Shown piece by piece: positions 1 to 8,232 of a DNA stretch of 43,899 bases. The position numbers were made by a program, and so were the translations under genes. Numbering within the stretch: position 1 is the stretch's first letter; each line of letters starts with the position of its first letter. The stretch is taken from positions 1 through 43,899 of the forward strand of contig JAAFIF010000085.1 of NCBI GenBank assembly GCA_013298625.1. Direction: 5' to 3'. The notes under the pieces are model-generated. The model saw nothing but the letters and a program-made list of their open reading frames with translations. It made no database searches and had not been told where the DNA came from. Source of the stretch: Myxococcales bacterium. Its GTDB lineage: Bacteria > Myxococcota_A > Polyangia > Polyangiales > Ga0077539.

Positions 1-2
1 CG

Positions 3-56
3 CAGCAGCCGGGCGCGTTCGGCGCTCCGCAGCAGCCGGGTGCGTTCGGCGCTCCG
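3..56 (+). repeat. 27-bp tandem repeat coding QQPGAFGAP
   Basis: Two direct 27-bp copies (3-29 and 30-56) differ at one third-codon position. Each codes QQPGAFGAP. A degenerate 12-bp series coding AAPQ follows. The repeat probably extends upstream of the window. Confidence 0.85.
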
Positions 57-512
57 CAAGCCGCTCCGCAGGCCGCTCCGCAGGCGGGCTGGGGTCAGCA
101 GGCGGGCGCAGCGTTCGGCCAGGCAGCAGGACAGCTCGCGACCGCGGGCGCAGTCGCTGGTGGTCCGGCGCCGACCAACCCGTGGTTTCCCGCGGCGATC
201 GTGTCGTGGCTCTTCCCTGGCCTCGGGCTGCTCATGCTGAAGGACAAGGACCGCAAGAAGCTCGCGATCGCGATCTTCGTCGGCTACATCGCGGCCGTCG
301 TTTTGCTGAACATCCTCTGGTACGTGTTCGCCGTGGTCGCCGAAATCGGCGCGCTCGCGGGCATCGTATCGCTGCTCATGTGGCTGGTGCGCCTCGTCGC
401 CCACTTCGGCACGATGATCTTCACGCACGACGAGACGGTGAAGGCGTACCCGCACCTCGGGCAGCCCATCTTCTTCAAGAACCCCGTGAATCTCCCCGCG
501 GCGCTGCAGTGA
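3..512 (+). CDS. Membrane protein with N-terminal Q/P/A/G repeats (5' end outside window)
   Basis: The reading frame is open at the window edge and ends with TGA at 510-512, so only the C-terminal part is seen. The visible N-terminal portion is low complexity: two perfect copies of QQPGAFGAP, then AAPQ units and a Gly/Ala/Gln stretch. This is followed by roughly three hydrophobic segments (around WFPAAIVSWLFPGLGLL, IAIFVGYIAAVVLL and IGALAGIVSLLMW) and a short polar tail. The layout is that of a membrane protein with a flexible cytoplasmic or periplasmic proline-rich arm; such arms are common in myxobacterial membrane proteins. I do not recognise a family. The next gene starts 51 bases downstream on the same strand. 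Confidence 0.7.
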   Translation, partial: QQPGAFGAPQQPGAFGAPQAAPQAAPQAGWGQQAGAAFGQAAGQLATAGAVAGGPAPTNPWFPAAIVSWLFPGLGLLMLKDKDRKKLAIAIFVGYIAAVVLLNILWYVFAVVAEIGALAGIVSLLMWLVRLVAHFGTMIFTHDETVKAYPHLGQPIFFKNPVNLPAALQ

Positions 513-563
513 AAGCGCTTCGGAATCTTCTCGAGTGTGCAGTAGCATTGCGGACACGCTGCG

Positions 564-2381
564 ATGGCTGACTCGCGAACGATTCCACCCCCGGACTTCG
601 ACGACGACGACCCCGCTGGTCAAGCAGCGTGGGAGATCGCCACCGCCGAAACCCTGCGCGCGCGCGGTGACCTCGCCGACGCTGCGAGCTGGTACCGTCG
701 CGCTGCAAACCACTTGATGGAGGCCGGCGACGACGAGCGAGCGATCGAGGTCGCCAAGCTCGCCGCCGAGCTCGTCGCCCTCGAGTCCGCCGTCCGCCCA
801 GCGTCCGAACGCGAAGCGCAGCGCGCGACGGCGAGCACGTTTCCGACCAGCGCGCCGTCGGCGATGAGCAGCACTCAGCCCGCGACCATCGCGAGCTCCG
901 TCGCGCCCGCGCCCAAACACGCAGAGCCGCCGAAGCCTCCGCCTCACCCGCCGGGGCCTGCGCCCGGCAGCGCTGCGGCGCGGCTGTTCGGCACGGGCGC
1001 GACGACCACCGCGGTGAAGACCGCAGGCCCGCCGCCGCGTCCGATGGCACCGCCCGCGAGCAGCGGGCAGAGCGCGACGACGCCGTCGACCGCGGCCACC
1101 GCCAAACCCGCAGCCACTCACTCGACCACCATCCCGCGACCTGCGAGCGTCGTGCCCGCGCCCGGCGGCGCACGTCCATCGGTCGCGACGCCCGCGCTGT
1201 CGAGCCCAGCGACGAAGCCGGTGGTTCCTGCGCCCCAATCGCGGGTGCCAGGCCCCGCCGACGGCAAGCCGCCGGTCTCGCACAAAGTGCCGGGCCCGCA
1301 GTCGTCGCTCAGGCCGTCGGCGTACGCCGCGCCCGTGTCTCCCGCGGCGCGCGCGGCGGAGATTCCTCCGCCTGCAAAACCGCCAACGGTTCGCGCGCCG
1401 AGCACCAGCAACGACCCCAACGCCATCGACGAAGACGCGACGTCCGTCGTCGCGCTGGGCGACATCGCTTCGCCGATCGCCTCGCTGCTCGACGAAGCGG
1501 TGGCCAACCTCGACTCGGCCGACGGATCAACGGCGACCGCCGCGTCCAAGCGTCCGCTCTCGTTTCTGCCGCAGCGCGCAGCAGAGAGCGAGTCGATCGC
1601 CGCGCGTCTCTCGGCCCTCCCGCTCTTCAGCGAGCTTCCTGCGGAGCAGCTCCGTCAGCTCTCGCGACAGCTCATCACCGAGTCGCGCGCAGCAGACGAG
1701 CACGTGTGCGAGTCCGGCGCGCCCGAGGGACCGCTCTTCGTCGTCCTCTCGGGCAGCGCGTGGGTCGGAGTCGCCGGCCGCGCCTCGCCCCTCGCCGTCG
1801 TCACCGCAGGCGACGTCGTCGGCGAGATCGCCGCGCTCTACGGCGGCCCCCGCACGGCCACCGTGGTCGCGCGCGAACCGATGGAGCTCGTCGGCGTCGC
1901 GCCCTCGGTGCTTCGCGCGATGGCCAGGGATTTTCCTGCATTTCGCGAGAGTTTGATCGAGTCGGTGACCGACCGCATGAGCGAGTCGCTGCCGCACATC
2001 GCGACCTCGCTGCGGCGTCTCACGGACGAAGCACGCAAGGCGATCTTGAAAGAGTGCGAGTTCGTCGAGCTGCCCGAGGGCGCCGAGATGCTCGTCGAAG
2101 GCGAGCCCGCTCCTGCGCTGTTTCTCATCGCAGCGGGCGAGGCCGAGTGCTTCGGCGGCGAGCTCGGCGTCAGCCGCGCGGTCCGCGCCCGCGTGGGCGA
2201 GATCGTCGGCGCCAGCAGCATGCTCACCTCCACGCCGAGCGGGGTCAGCGCCCGCGCCGCCCGCACGCTGCTCGCCGCGAGGGTCTCTCGCGAGAAGATG
2301 CGCGAGCTGCTCAAGCGCATCCCGTCGATCATCGAGCTGCTCGATGACGTCGCGGCTCCAGGCCGCGGCGTCGTCTGCTGA
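564..2381 (+). CDS. Protein with two cyclic-nucleotide-binding domains and a proline/alanine-rich linker
   Basis: This 605-residue protein has three parts. Residues 1-75 form a TPR-like helical pair (AASWYRRAANHLMEAGDDERA). Residues of about 80-320 are a Pro/Ala/Ser/Thr-rich disordered linker. The C-terminal part holds two cNMP-binding (Crp-type) beta-roll domains, at about 350-470 and 480-600. The first keeps the phosphate-binding cassette (GEIAALYGGPRTATV), so it could bind cAMP, cGMP or a related ligand. The second lacks the cassette Glu and Arg pattern and is probably structural. There is no HTH, kinase or channel domain, so it looks like a ligand-gated adaptor or scaffold rather than a Crp-type regulator. 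The start is an ATG with no clear Shine-Dalgarno. It is convergent with the next gene, 3 bases between stops. Confidence 0.85.
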   Translation: MADSRTIPPPDFDDDDPAGQAAWEIATAETLRARGDLADAASWYRRAANHLMEAGDDERAIEVAKLAAELVALESAVRPASEREAQRATASTFPTSAPSAMSSTQPATIASSVAPAPKHAEPPKPPPHPPGPAPGSAAARLFGTGATTTAVKTAGPPPRPMAPPASSGQSATTPSTAATAKPAATHSTTIPRPASVVPAPGGARPSVATPALSSPATKPVVPAPQSRVPGPADGKPPVSHKVPGPQSSLRPSAYAAPVSPAARAAEIPPPAKPPTVRAPSTSNDPNAIDEDATSVVALGDIASPIASLLDEAVANLDSADGSTATAASKRPLSFLPQRAAESESIAARLSALPLFSELPAEQLRQLSRQLITESRAADEHVCESGAPEGPLFVVLSGSAWVGVAGRASPLAVVTAGDVVGEIAALYGGPRTATVVAREPMELVGVAPSVLRAMARDFPAFRESLIESVTDRMSESLPHIATSLRRLTDEARKAILKECEFVELPEGAEMLVEGEPAPALFLIAAGEAECFGGELGVSRAVRARVGEIVGASSMLTSTPSGVSARAARTLLAARVSREKMRELLKRIPSIIELLDDVAAPGRGVVC

Positions 2382-2384
2382 CGA

Positions 2385-2921
2385 TCACCGACGCGACACA
2401 GCGGCGAACACCGCGACGATCGTCAACAGCAACATCGCGCGCTGCAGCCGTCGCAGGGGCGCGACGTGCTTGGGCGAATACGGGGATTTCTCCTGCTTTT
2501 CGACAGGGATTTCGTCGCGAGCTTCGCCCTCATCGAGCTCGGCGCGCGCCGGGCGCTCGGGCTCGGGCAACGCCTGCTTCGCCACGCGGCTCACCCGTCG
2601 CTCGAGCGCGCGCTGCAAGAGATAGAGCAGCACGCCCGCCGAGAGCTCGACCCAAAACGAGCGCAGCGAGAGCAGCGCGCGGACCTTGCGCGGCGGACCG
2701 AGCACGAGCAGCGCGACGGCGCCTGCCGTGGCCACGGTCATCCACGGCGCGCACACCGCGCGCAGGAGCTTCTTGCACGAGGCCACGAGCGCGGCGCGAG
2801 CGCTCGGGTCCACGGTCGCGTCCGCCGCAGAGGCGACGCGCGTGACAGAGAGCGCTCCGCCGAGCCAGAGAGAGGCCCCCAGGACGTGAAGCGCGAGCGC
2901 GATCAGAGAGAGCACGGCCAT
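2385..2921 (-). CDS. Small CopD/HemJ-like integral membrane protein
   Basis: A 178-residue protein with an N-terminal hydrophobic segment (MAVLSLIALALHVLGASLWLG), two further helices (around PWMTVATAGAVALLVLG and FWVELSAGVLLYLL) and a C-terminal helix before a short end. A charged Glu/Arg/Lys loop of about 40 residues precedes the last helix. The pattern AxHxxGxxxWLGG in helix 1 resembles the CopD/PF05425 and HemJ membrane families, in which the His takes part in haem or copper binding. The family assignment is tentative. The reading frame extends 39 codons further upstream, but the ATG at 2921 begins directly at the first membrane helix. The upstream extension is Arg/Ser-rich and overlaps the promoter of the divergent gene, so I excluded it. 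Confidence 0.65.
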   Translation of the reverse strand: MAVLSLIALALHVLGASLWLGGALSVTRVASAADATVDPSARAALVASCKKLLRAVCAPWMTVATAGAVALLVLGPPRKVRALLSLRSFWVELSAGVLLYLLQRALERRVSRVAKQALPEPERPARAELDEGEARDEIPVEKQEKSPYSPKHVAPLRRLQRAMLLLTIVAVFAAVSRR

Positions 2922-2982
2922 CGTGTGAGCTTCGCGCCTGCGAAGGGAGTGAGAGCACGAGCGGCGCAGGGTGGTCAAACCC

Positions 2983-3012
2983 TTGCCCGAAAGGGGAGTC
3001 GTTCCGTACGGT
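2983..3012 (+). promoter_or_regulatory. Putative promoter TTGCCC-N18-TACGGT, leaderless
   Basis: A -35-like TTGCCC lies at 2983-2988 and a -10-like TACGGT at 3007-3012. The expected start of transcription is about 3018-3020, on the GTG at 3020. The same layout recurs at 10786-10813, 25372-25399 and 25271-25300 (minus). No experimental support. Confidence 0.4.
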
Positions 3013-3019
3013 GCGCGCC

Positions 3020-4162
3020 GTGAACGTGCGTAGTCCAAGCACCCGGCGAGAAGCGCTGGCGCTCGCGGCAGCGGCGCTCGGGCAAGCGTGCTCGGGCCGA
3101 GGCCGCAACACGGTCACGTTCGGCGTGCTCGCCGCGCAGACCGGGGCCAGAGCTCCGTGGGGCACAGACCTCGTGCGCGGGATCGAGCTGGCGATCGAGC
3201 GCGCAAACACCCGCGGAGGGCTGCACGGACGAAGGGTGCGCCTCGCAGTGCGCGACGACCAGAGCCGCGACGAGCAAGCCAGCGTGATGACCCGACAGCT
3301 GTGCGAGCGCGAAGACGCCATCGTCGTGCTGGGCGAGCTCGGCTCGCAAGCGTGTGAGCGAGGAGCCAACGCGGCGGCCGAGAAGAACGTCCCGTTCGTC
3401 GCCGTGGGCTCGACCGGGCGGGACGTCTCGCGCGCCAACGAGTTTGCGTTTCGCGTCGCCCCGACGGACATGGAGCACGCGCTCGCGCTGGCGAAATACG
3501 CGAGGATCACGCTGCAGAAGCGCCGGGTCGTGGTGCTCTACCGCCGCAACTCGCTGCTGCAGCTGCAGATCGCCGACGCGTTTGCCGAGGCCATGCGCCG
3601 CAACGGAGGCGAGGTGCTCTTGCGCGAGACCTTCTCCGACGTGGACGTGGACGTCGTGGCGCTGGCCAATCAAGTGCGCGGGATCAACCCCGAGATCGTG
3701 TTCATCCCCACGCAAGCAGCGGACGGCGCGCGCGTGGCGTTGGCGCTGCGCAACGCGCGCGTGACGGGGCAGCTGATGGCGACCGACGGTTGGCGCAGCG
3801 AGAGCGTGTTCGCCGTCGGCGCAGAGGCCGTGACGGGGGCGATCGTCACGGACGCGTTCGCGCCCACGGCGCCGAGGCCGGCGACCGAGGCGTTTGTGCA
3901 GGTGTTTCGCGAGCGGTTTCGCGCTGAACCAGGGACGTTCGCGGCGCTGGGCTTCGACGCGGCGCGCTGGGTGTTGTCCGTGGCCACGCGCGTTCCGTCG
4001 CTCGAGTCCAAGCCGATGCGCGACGCGATGGCCGGCTCGCAGTTCGACGACGGCGCGACGGGGCAGCTCACGTTCGACGCTCGCCGAGTGCTCACGCGGC
4101 CTGTTCAACTGCTGCGCATCGAGCGCGATCGGTTCACCTTCGTCGACTCGGTCTTGCCCTGA
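3020..4162 (+). CDS. Branched-chain-amino-acid-type ABC transporter substrate-binding lipoprotein
   Basis: A 380-residue type I periplasmic binding protein of the LivJ/Peripla_BP_6 class. The N-terminus has a Lys/Arg-poor signal with TRREALALAAAALGQAC, a plausible lipobox (GQAC) that would anchor it to a membrane. Typical family landmarks follow: GVLAAQTGARAPWGTDLVRGIELA, the hinge segment VVLGELGSQA, VAVGSTGRDVSRANEFAFRV, and a C-terminal ALGFDAARWVL. Such proteins deliver amino acids, amides or other small organics to an ABC permease, or act as sensors. No permease or ATPase lies next to it, so the ligand is unknown. A GTG at 3011 would fall inside the proposed -10 box, so I chose the GTG at 3020; a GTG at 3026 is also possible. 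It is convergent with the cupredoxin gene, the two stops lying within one palindrome. Confidence 0.85.
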   Translation: MNVRSPSTRREALALAAAALGQACSGRGRNTVTFGVLAAQTGARAPWGTDLVRGIELAIERANTRGGLHGRRVRLAVRDDQSRDEQASVMTRQLCEREDAIVVLGELGSQACERGANAAAEKNVPFVAVGSTGRDVSRANEFAFRVAPTDMEHALALAKYARITLQKRRVVVLYRRNSLLQLQIADAFAEAMRRNGGEVLLRETFSDVDVDVVALANQVRGINPEIVFIPTQAADGARVALALRNARVTGQLMATDGWRSESVFAVGAEAVTGAIVTDAFAPTAPRPATEAFVQVFRERFRAEPGTFAALGFDAARWVLSVATRVPSLESKPMRDAMAGSQFDDGATGQLTFDARRVLTRPVQLLRIERDRFTFVDSVLP

Positions 4163-4176
4163 GCCGCGCGGCTCAG
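4159..4176. terminator. Perfect 18-bp palindrome containing both convergent stop codons
   Basis: CTGAGCCGCGCGGCTCAG is a perfect palindrome. Its TGA (4160-4162) ends the plus-strand binding-protein gene and its TCA (4173-4175) is the stop of the minus-strand cupredoxin gene. It could act as a very compact two-way terminator. There is no T-tract on either side. Confidence 0.5.
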
Positions 4177-4667
4177 CGGCGCGGGCGCGGGCGCGCTCGG
4201 GGCGCGGGACGCGAGGGCGCAGGCGCACCAGCGTCAGCGGGCGGCGCCGCCGCAGGACGAGCGCGCACGACGATGCGTCCGCGCAGCATGTTCATCCAGC
4301 ACTGAAACGGGTGCTCGCCCACCGAGAGCGCCGGCAGGTCGATCACGACAGGCTGGTTCGTCGGCAGCATTCGCCGCACATTGAGCGTGGGAAACACCAC
4401 TTCGCGCGAGCACGGCGAGTAGTCGCGCCGGACGAAGCGCAGCCGCAGCGGCTCTCCTTCGGTCACCTCGATGACCGACGGCGAGTACGCGTTGTCGACG
4501 ATCACCTCGACCTCCCGCGCGCCGGCGGGCAACGGAGGCGCAGAGGCGTCGGTGCCCGCGGCGTCCGAGCGCTGCGCGAACGCGGCGGGCGCAGCGAGAG
4601 AAGCAGAGACAGACGCGAGGAGCATCAGCGAGCGCCGCGACATCAGGTTCGACATCAGGTTCGACAT
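4173..4667 (-). CDS. Secreted cupredoxin (plastocyanin-like copper protein)
   Basis: A 164-residue exported protein. MSRRSLMLLASVSASLAAPAAFA is a signal peptide with a twin arginine. The mature part is a single cupredoxin domain of the EfeO/CusF-era Cupredoxin_1 type, ending in the copper loop FQCWMNMLRGRIVV, where Cys and Met are expected type-1 copper ligands; EHPFQCWM supplies the upstream His. The tail is a Pro/Ala/Arg-rich stretch. It would bind and carry copper, or pass electrons, in the periplasm. It sits divergently beside genes for DUF3224, a TolC-like protein and a multicopper oxidase, so copper handling is the likely role. Three in-frame ATGs (4667, 4655, 4643) are produced by a 12-bp tandem duplication; the true start could be any of them. 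Confidence 0.8.
   Translation of the reverse strand: MSNLMSNLMSRRSLMLLASVSASLAAPAAFAQRSDAAGTDASAPPLPAGAREVEVIVDNAYSPSVIEVTEGEPLRLRFVRRDYSPCSREVVFPTLNVRRMLPTNQPVVIDLPALSVGEHPFQCWMNMLRGRIVVRARPAAAPPADAGAPAPSRPAPRARPRPRR
4641..4664. repeat. 12-bp tandem duplication at a start codon
   Basis: Two perfect copies of catcaggttcga (4641-4652, 4653-4664) give MSNLMSNLMS at the N-terminus of the cupredoxin and three in-frame ATG codons. Confidence 0.8.
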
Positions 4668-4729
4668 CGAGCGTTCTCTAGCGCGATCGGCGCCCGCTGT
4701 GACCGAAGCGCCGCGCTATGACTCTCCCC

Positions 4730-5122
4730 ATGCGCGCCACCGGAACGTTCGAAGTCACCATGACCCCTGAGCCCGCCTACGACGTCGTCGACGGCGTCCC
4801 CTTCTCTCGCGCCTCGCTGAGCAAGCGCTTCACCGGCGCGATGGTCGGGACTGGAACCGTGCAAATGCTCGGCGCCCGAACGCCCTTCGAGCGCTCAGCG
4901 GGCTACGTAGCCCTCGAGCGCTTCACGGGCTCGCTCGACGGCCGCGAGGGCTCGTTTGCGCTCGTGCACATCGGCCTGATGAACCGCGGCGAGCGCTCGC
5001 TCACCGTGAAGATCGTCGCCGACTCGGGCACAGGCTCGCTCACGGGCATCTCTGGTCAGATGGACATCCGCATCGACGACAAGAAGCACCACTACGAGCT
5101 CGTCTACGACCTGCCCGAGTGA
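4730..5122 (+). CDS. DUF3224 family protein
   Basis: A 130-residue protein matching the DUF3224 family from end to end: the opening ATGTFEVTM, the central LSKRFTGAMVGTGTVQML, a YVALERFTGSLDGREGSFALVH core, and the ending SGTGSLTGISGQMDIRI followed by HHYELVYDLPE. The fold is a beta barrel resembling allene oxide cyclase; no activity is known for the family. No signal peptide is visible, so it is probably cytoplasmic. An upstream ATG at 4718 is possible. I prefer 4730 because the context ACTCTCCCCATGCG closely matches that of the next gene's start (ACACTCCCCATGCG at 5184). It is divergent from the cupredoxin and followed after 61 bases by the efflux genes. Confidence 0.8.
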   Translation: MRATGTFEVTMTPEPAYDVVDGVPFSRASLSKRFTGAMVGTGTVQMLGARTPFERSAGYVALERFTGSLDGREGSFALVHIGLMNRGERSLTVKIVADSGTGSLTGISGQMDIRIDDKKHHYELVYDLPE

Positions 5123-5183
5123 CCGTCGCGCGAGTCACGGAGCGTCGCGAGCGCGCTAGTGCCGCCCGTCCTCGACACTCCCC

Positions 5184-5501
5184 ATGCGACCCATCACGCT
5201 CTTTGCGCCCTTCGCGCTCTTCGCGCTCTCGTCCTGCGCCACGCGCTCGGCGTCCGACGCGCTCTCTCGCAGCTCTGCGGCCTCGATCGAGGCCCGCGAA
5301 GCGCCGCTCGCCGCGCCGGCGGTCGCGCTCGTCGAAGAGCCGCCCCTGCCCGACGAAGCGCCTCGTTCGTCGCTGTGGAGCGCGCTCGACGACCCGGACG
5401 CCGCGGTGTTTCCGCTGCCAAGCGAGCCGGGCGCCGCGTGGAGCGCGAGCGACGCTTCTCACCCGTCGACGCACGAAGGACACGAGCATCATGCGCGCTG
5501 A
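5184..5501 (+). CDS. Small lipoprotein with a His-rich C-terminus
   Basis: A 105-residue lipoprotein: signal MRPITLFAPFALFALSSC, where LSSC is a good lipobox. The remainder is a polar Ala/Pro/Ser/Glu-rich segment that ends in HEGHEHH, a plausible metal-binding tail. I recognise no domain. The last 11 bases overlap the start of the TolC-like gene, so the two are probably translated together. With a multicopper oxidase two genes downstream, a role in periplasmic copper binding or delivery is reasonable inference, not demonstrated. Confidence 0.7.
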   Translation: MRPITLFAPFALFALSSCATRSASDALSRSSAASIEAREAPLAAPAVALVEEPPLPDEAPRSSLWSALDDPDAAVFPLPSEPGAAWSASDASHPSTHEGHEHHAR

Positions 5502-6897
5502 ATCGCTCGCCCTCGCCCTGGCCGCGATCACGACGTCGTGCGCGCCCTTCTCGATCCGCGGCGACCTCGAGCACGTGCGACGGCAGACGCGCGTCGAGCT
5601 CTCTCCTCGGCTCGAAGAGCCCGCGATCGACCACGAGACGCACGAGAGCGTGCGCAGGACGCTGTCCGCTCCGCTCGGCGCCGAAGACGCCGTGCGCGTC
5701 GCGATCGCCAACAACCGCGGGCTGCGCGCCACGCTGCGCGAGCTCGGCGTGTACCGCGGTCGCCTCGTGCAAGCGGGGCTCGTCGCCAATCCGTCAGTCG
5801 GCTTCGATCTACGACACCCCAACGACCCGTCGCAGCCCGTGCAGGTGGACCTCTCGCTCGAGTGGGACGTGACGCACTCGCTGCTCGCGCCTGCGCGAGC
5901 GGGGGTCGCGCGCGCCGAGCTCGAAGCGGCGCGGGTCCGCGCGGCGGCATCGGTGATCGAGCTGGGATTTCGCGTACGAACAGCGGTGTTCTCGCTGCAA
6001 GCGGCGCAGTCACGGCTCGCCCTCGCGACGCGCGCACTCGACACGTTCGCCGCCGGACGCGACGCGGCCCGCGCCCTCACCGAGAGCGGAAACACCCTCG
6101 CCCTCGACCGCGCCACGCACGAAGCCGCGTACGAGAGCGCGCGGGTCACCGTCGCGCAGATCGAGCTCGACGTCCTCGATCGCCGCGAGTCGCTGCAGCG
6201 CTTGCTCTCGACGCACGGAGACGAGACGCGCTGGAGCTTGCGCGACGGGCTCGCGCCGGTGCCCGAGGCGTTCGAGGTCGAGCGCGACGTCGAGCGCAGG
6301 GCGATCACCGCGTCGCTCTCGCTGTCGTCGCAGCGAAGCGCGCTCGAAGCGATGGCGCGGCGCACGGGGCTCGTGCGCGCAGAGGGGCTGATCCCCGACG
6401 TGTCGATGGACGTTCACGTCGAGCAGGACGGCGCGTTCTGGGAGGTGGGCGGCGGGGCCACCGTGCGCCTGCCGCTCTTCGATCGACGGCAGGGCGACCT
6501 GCTCGCGAGAGAGAGCGCGTTCGACGCGGCGATCGAGCGGTACATCGGCAGCGCGGCGGACCTTCGCTCGCAAGCGCGCATGGCCCGCAACCGAGCGCTC
6601 AGCGCGCACCTGCGCGCGCGGCAGTACGCGACGGTGATCGTGCCCGCGCGGCGACGGGTGATGGAGCAGTGGATGCTCCAGTACAACGCGATGCAAGTGG
6701 GCGTGTTCGCGCTGCTGCAAGCGCGGCGCGACGAGCTCGACGCGCAGCTGCGCGCGGTGGACACAGCCCGCGAGTTCTGGGTGGCCAAGGCCGCGCTCGA
6801 CGCGCTCTACGCGGGGCACGCGGTGAGCGACGGCGGAGCCACGGACAACGCGATCGACACGATGATTTCTGCGCCCAACGCGCACGGAGGACACTGA
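5491..6897 (+). CDS. TolC-family outer-membrane efflux lipoprotein
   Basis: A 468-residue outer-membrane factor. The N-terminus MRAESLALALAAITTSC is a lipoprotein signal, as in OprM/CusC-type factors. Two OEP repeats follow, each a long amphipathic coiled-coil region: the first contains AVRVAIANNRGLRATLRE and NPSVGFDL, the second contains PDVSMDVHVEQDGAFWEVGGG and LPLFDRRQGD. It would form a trimeric channel that carries substrate from the periplasm to the outside. No RND pump or membrane-fusion protein lies in the window, so it may pair with one elsewhere or serve the adjoining oxidase. The long upstream open frame is rejected: the ATG at 5491 gives the lipoprotein signal immediately. It ends 2 bases before the oxidase start. 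Confidence 0.85.
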   Translation: MRAESLALALAAITTSCAPFSIRGDLEHVRRQTRVELSPRLEEPAIDHETHESVRRTLSAPLGAEDAVRVAIANNRGLRATLRELGVYRGRLVQAGLVANPSVGFDLRHPNDPSQPVQVDLSLEWDVTHSLLAPARAGVARAELEAARVRAAASVIELGFRVRTAVFSLQAAQSRLALATRALDTFAAGRDAARALTESGNTLALDRATHEAAYESARVTVAQIELDVLDRRESLQRLLSTHGDETRWSLRDGLAPVPEAFEVERDVERRAITASLSLSSQRSALEAMARRTGLVRAEGLIPDVSMDVHVEQDGAFWEVGGGATVRLPLFDRRQGDLLARESAFDAAIERYIGSAADLRSQARMARNRALSAHLRARQYATVIVPARRRVMEQWMLQYNAMQVGVFALLQARRDELDAQLRAVDTAREFWVAKAALDALYAGHAVSDGGATDNAIDTMISAPNAHGGH

Positions 6898-6899
6898 CG

Positions 6900-8222
6900 A
6901 TGGACCGACGCTCTTTCGTTTCGATGGGCGCGATCGCGACGGGCATGGCGGCGCTGGTGAAGGCGTCGAAGGTCGCTGGACAGTCGAGCGACGCGGGGCT
7001 TGCCGACGGCGCCGCGCCGCCGCGCGCGAGCGAGATCACCGCGGGGCAACCGCGGGTGCACACGCTCAACGGCGAGGCGCTGCCGTGGCGGCTGGTCGAC
7101 GGCGTGAAGGTGGGGCACTTGATCGCCGAAGAGATCGACCACGAGTTTGCGCCGGGCCTGCGCGCGCGCGTGTGGGGCTACAACGGGCGAACGCCGGGGC
7201 CCACGATCGAGGCGATCGAGGGCGATCGACTGCGGATCTACGTCACGAATCGCCTGCCCGAACCGACGACGGTGCACTGGCACGGGATCATCCTTCCGTG
7301 CGGGATGGACGGCGTCGCAGGGCTCACGCAGCGCGCGATCCAGCCGGGCGAGACGTTCGTGTACGAGTTCGTCCTGCGCTATCCGGGGACGTTTATGTAC
7401 CACCCGCACTACGACGAGATGACGCAGATCGCGCTCGGAATGCACGGGATGTTCATCGTGCACCCGCGTCGTCCGAGGGGCCCGAGGGTGGATCGCGACT
7501 TCGTGCTGATGACGCACGAGTGGAAGGTCGACGCCGGCGCGCGCCGCCCCAACCCCAACGCGATGGCGGACTTCAACGTGCTGACGTTCAACAGCAAGGC
7601 GTTTCCTGCGACCGAGCCGATCGTGTGCGCGCGCGGCGAGCGCGTGCGAATCCGCCTGGGAAACCTCAGTCCCATGGACCACCACCCCATCCACCTCCAC
7701 GGGCTCAATTTCAAGATCACCGCGACCGACGGCGGCTACATCCCCGAGCACGCGCAGCACCCTGCCACCACCGCGCTCGTGCAGACTGGCAGCTGCAAAG
7801 TGATCGAGTTCGTCCCCGAAGAGTCCGGCGACTGGGCGATGCACTGCCACATGACCCATCACGTGATGATGCAGATGGGCCACAACGCTCCGCCGATGGT
7901 GGGCGCCAACACGCGCAGGCTCGACCGGCGCATGTCGAGGGTGATCCCGGACTACATGACCATGGGCACCACAGGGATGGGGGGAATGGGCGAGATGCCC
8001 ATGCCGATGCCCGAGAACAGCTTGCCCATGCGCGGCGGACCGGGCCCCTTCGGCTACGTCGACATGGGCGGGATGTTCACCATCCTGAAGGTGCGCGACC
8101 GCGTCGTGGGCGACGAGCGAACGACATGGTTCGAACACCCTCGCGGCACCGTCGCTGGACCCGCCGACGAAGCGCGGTTGCGCGCTGACGGAATCGTCCT
8201 TCCCCCCGCCCGTCCCCGCTGA
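6900..8222 (+). CDS. Tat-exported two-domain multicopper oxidase
   Basis: A 440-residue oxidase. MDRRSFVSMGAIATG is a Tat-type signal. The four copper motifs are complete: HWHG (126-129), HPH (168-170), HPIHLHG (262-268) and HCHMTHHVMMQM (315-326) with Cys316 and axial Met326. Only about 94 residues separate HPH from HPIHLHG, compared with about 300 in CueO, so the middle cupredoxin domain is missing. This is the small-laccase (two-domain) type, with the type-1 site in the second domain; such enzymes act as trimers. A Met-rich segment (about 350-380, GMGGMGEMPMPMP) resembles the Cu(I)-binding inserts of CueO/CopA. The likely job is periplasmic oxidation of Cu(I) with O2. It is the last gene of the lipoprotein-TolC-oxidase operon. 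Confidence 0.88.
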   Translation: MDRRSFVSMGAIATGMAALVKASKVAGQSSDAGLADGAAPPRASEITAGQPRVHTLNGEALPWRLVDGVKVGHLIAEEIDHEFAPGLRARVWGYNGRTPGPTIEAIEGDRLRIYVTNRLPEPTTVHWHGIILPCGMDGVAGLTQRAIQPGETFVYEFVLRYPGTFMYHPHYDEMTQIALGMHGMFIVHPRRPRGPRVDRDFVLMTHEWKVDAGARRPNPNAMADFNVLTFNSKAFPATEPIVCARGERVRIRLGNLSPMDHHPIHLHGLNFKITATDGGYIPEHAQHPATTALVQTGSCKVIEFVPEESGDWAMHCHMTHHVMMQMGHNAPPMVGANTRRLDRRMSRVIPDYMTMGTTGMGGMGEMPMPMPENSLPMRGGPGPFGYVDMGGMFTILKVRDRVVGDERTTWFEHPRGTVAGPADEARLRADGIVLPPARPR

Positions 8223-8232
8223 CTCGCTCGGC

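Noticed and set aside
6807..8138. A 443-codon His/Arg-rich open frame antisense to the oxidase
   Set aside because: Composition and lack of domains mark it as a shadow of the copper-motif His codons.
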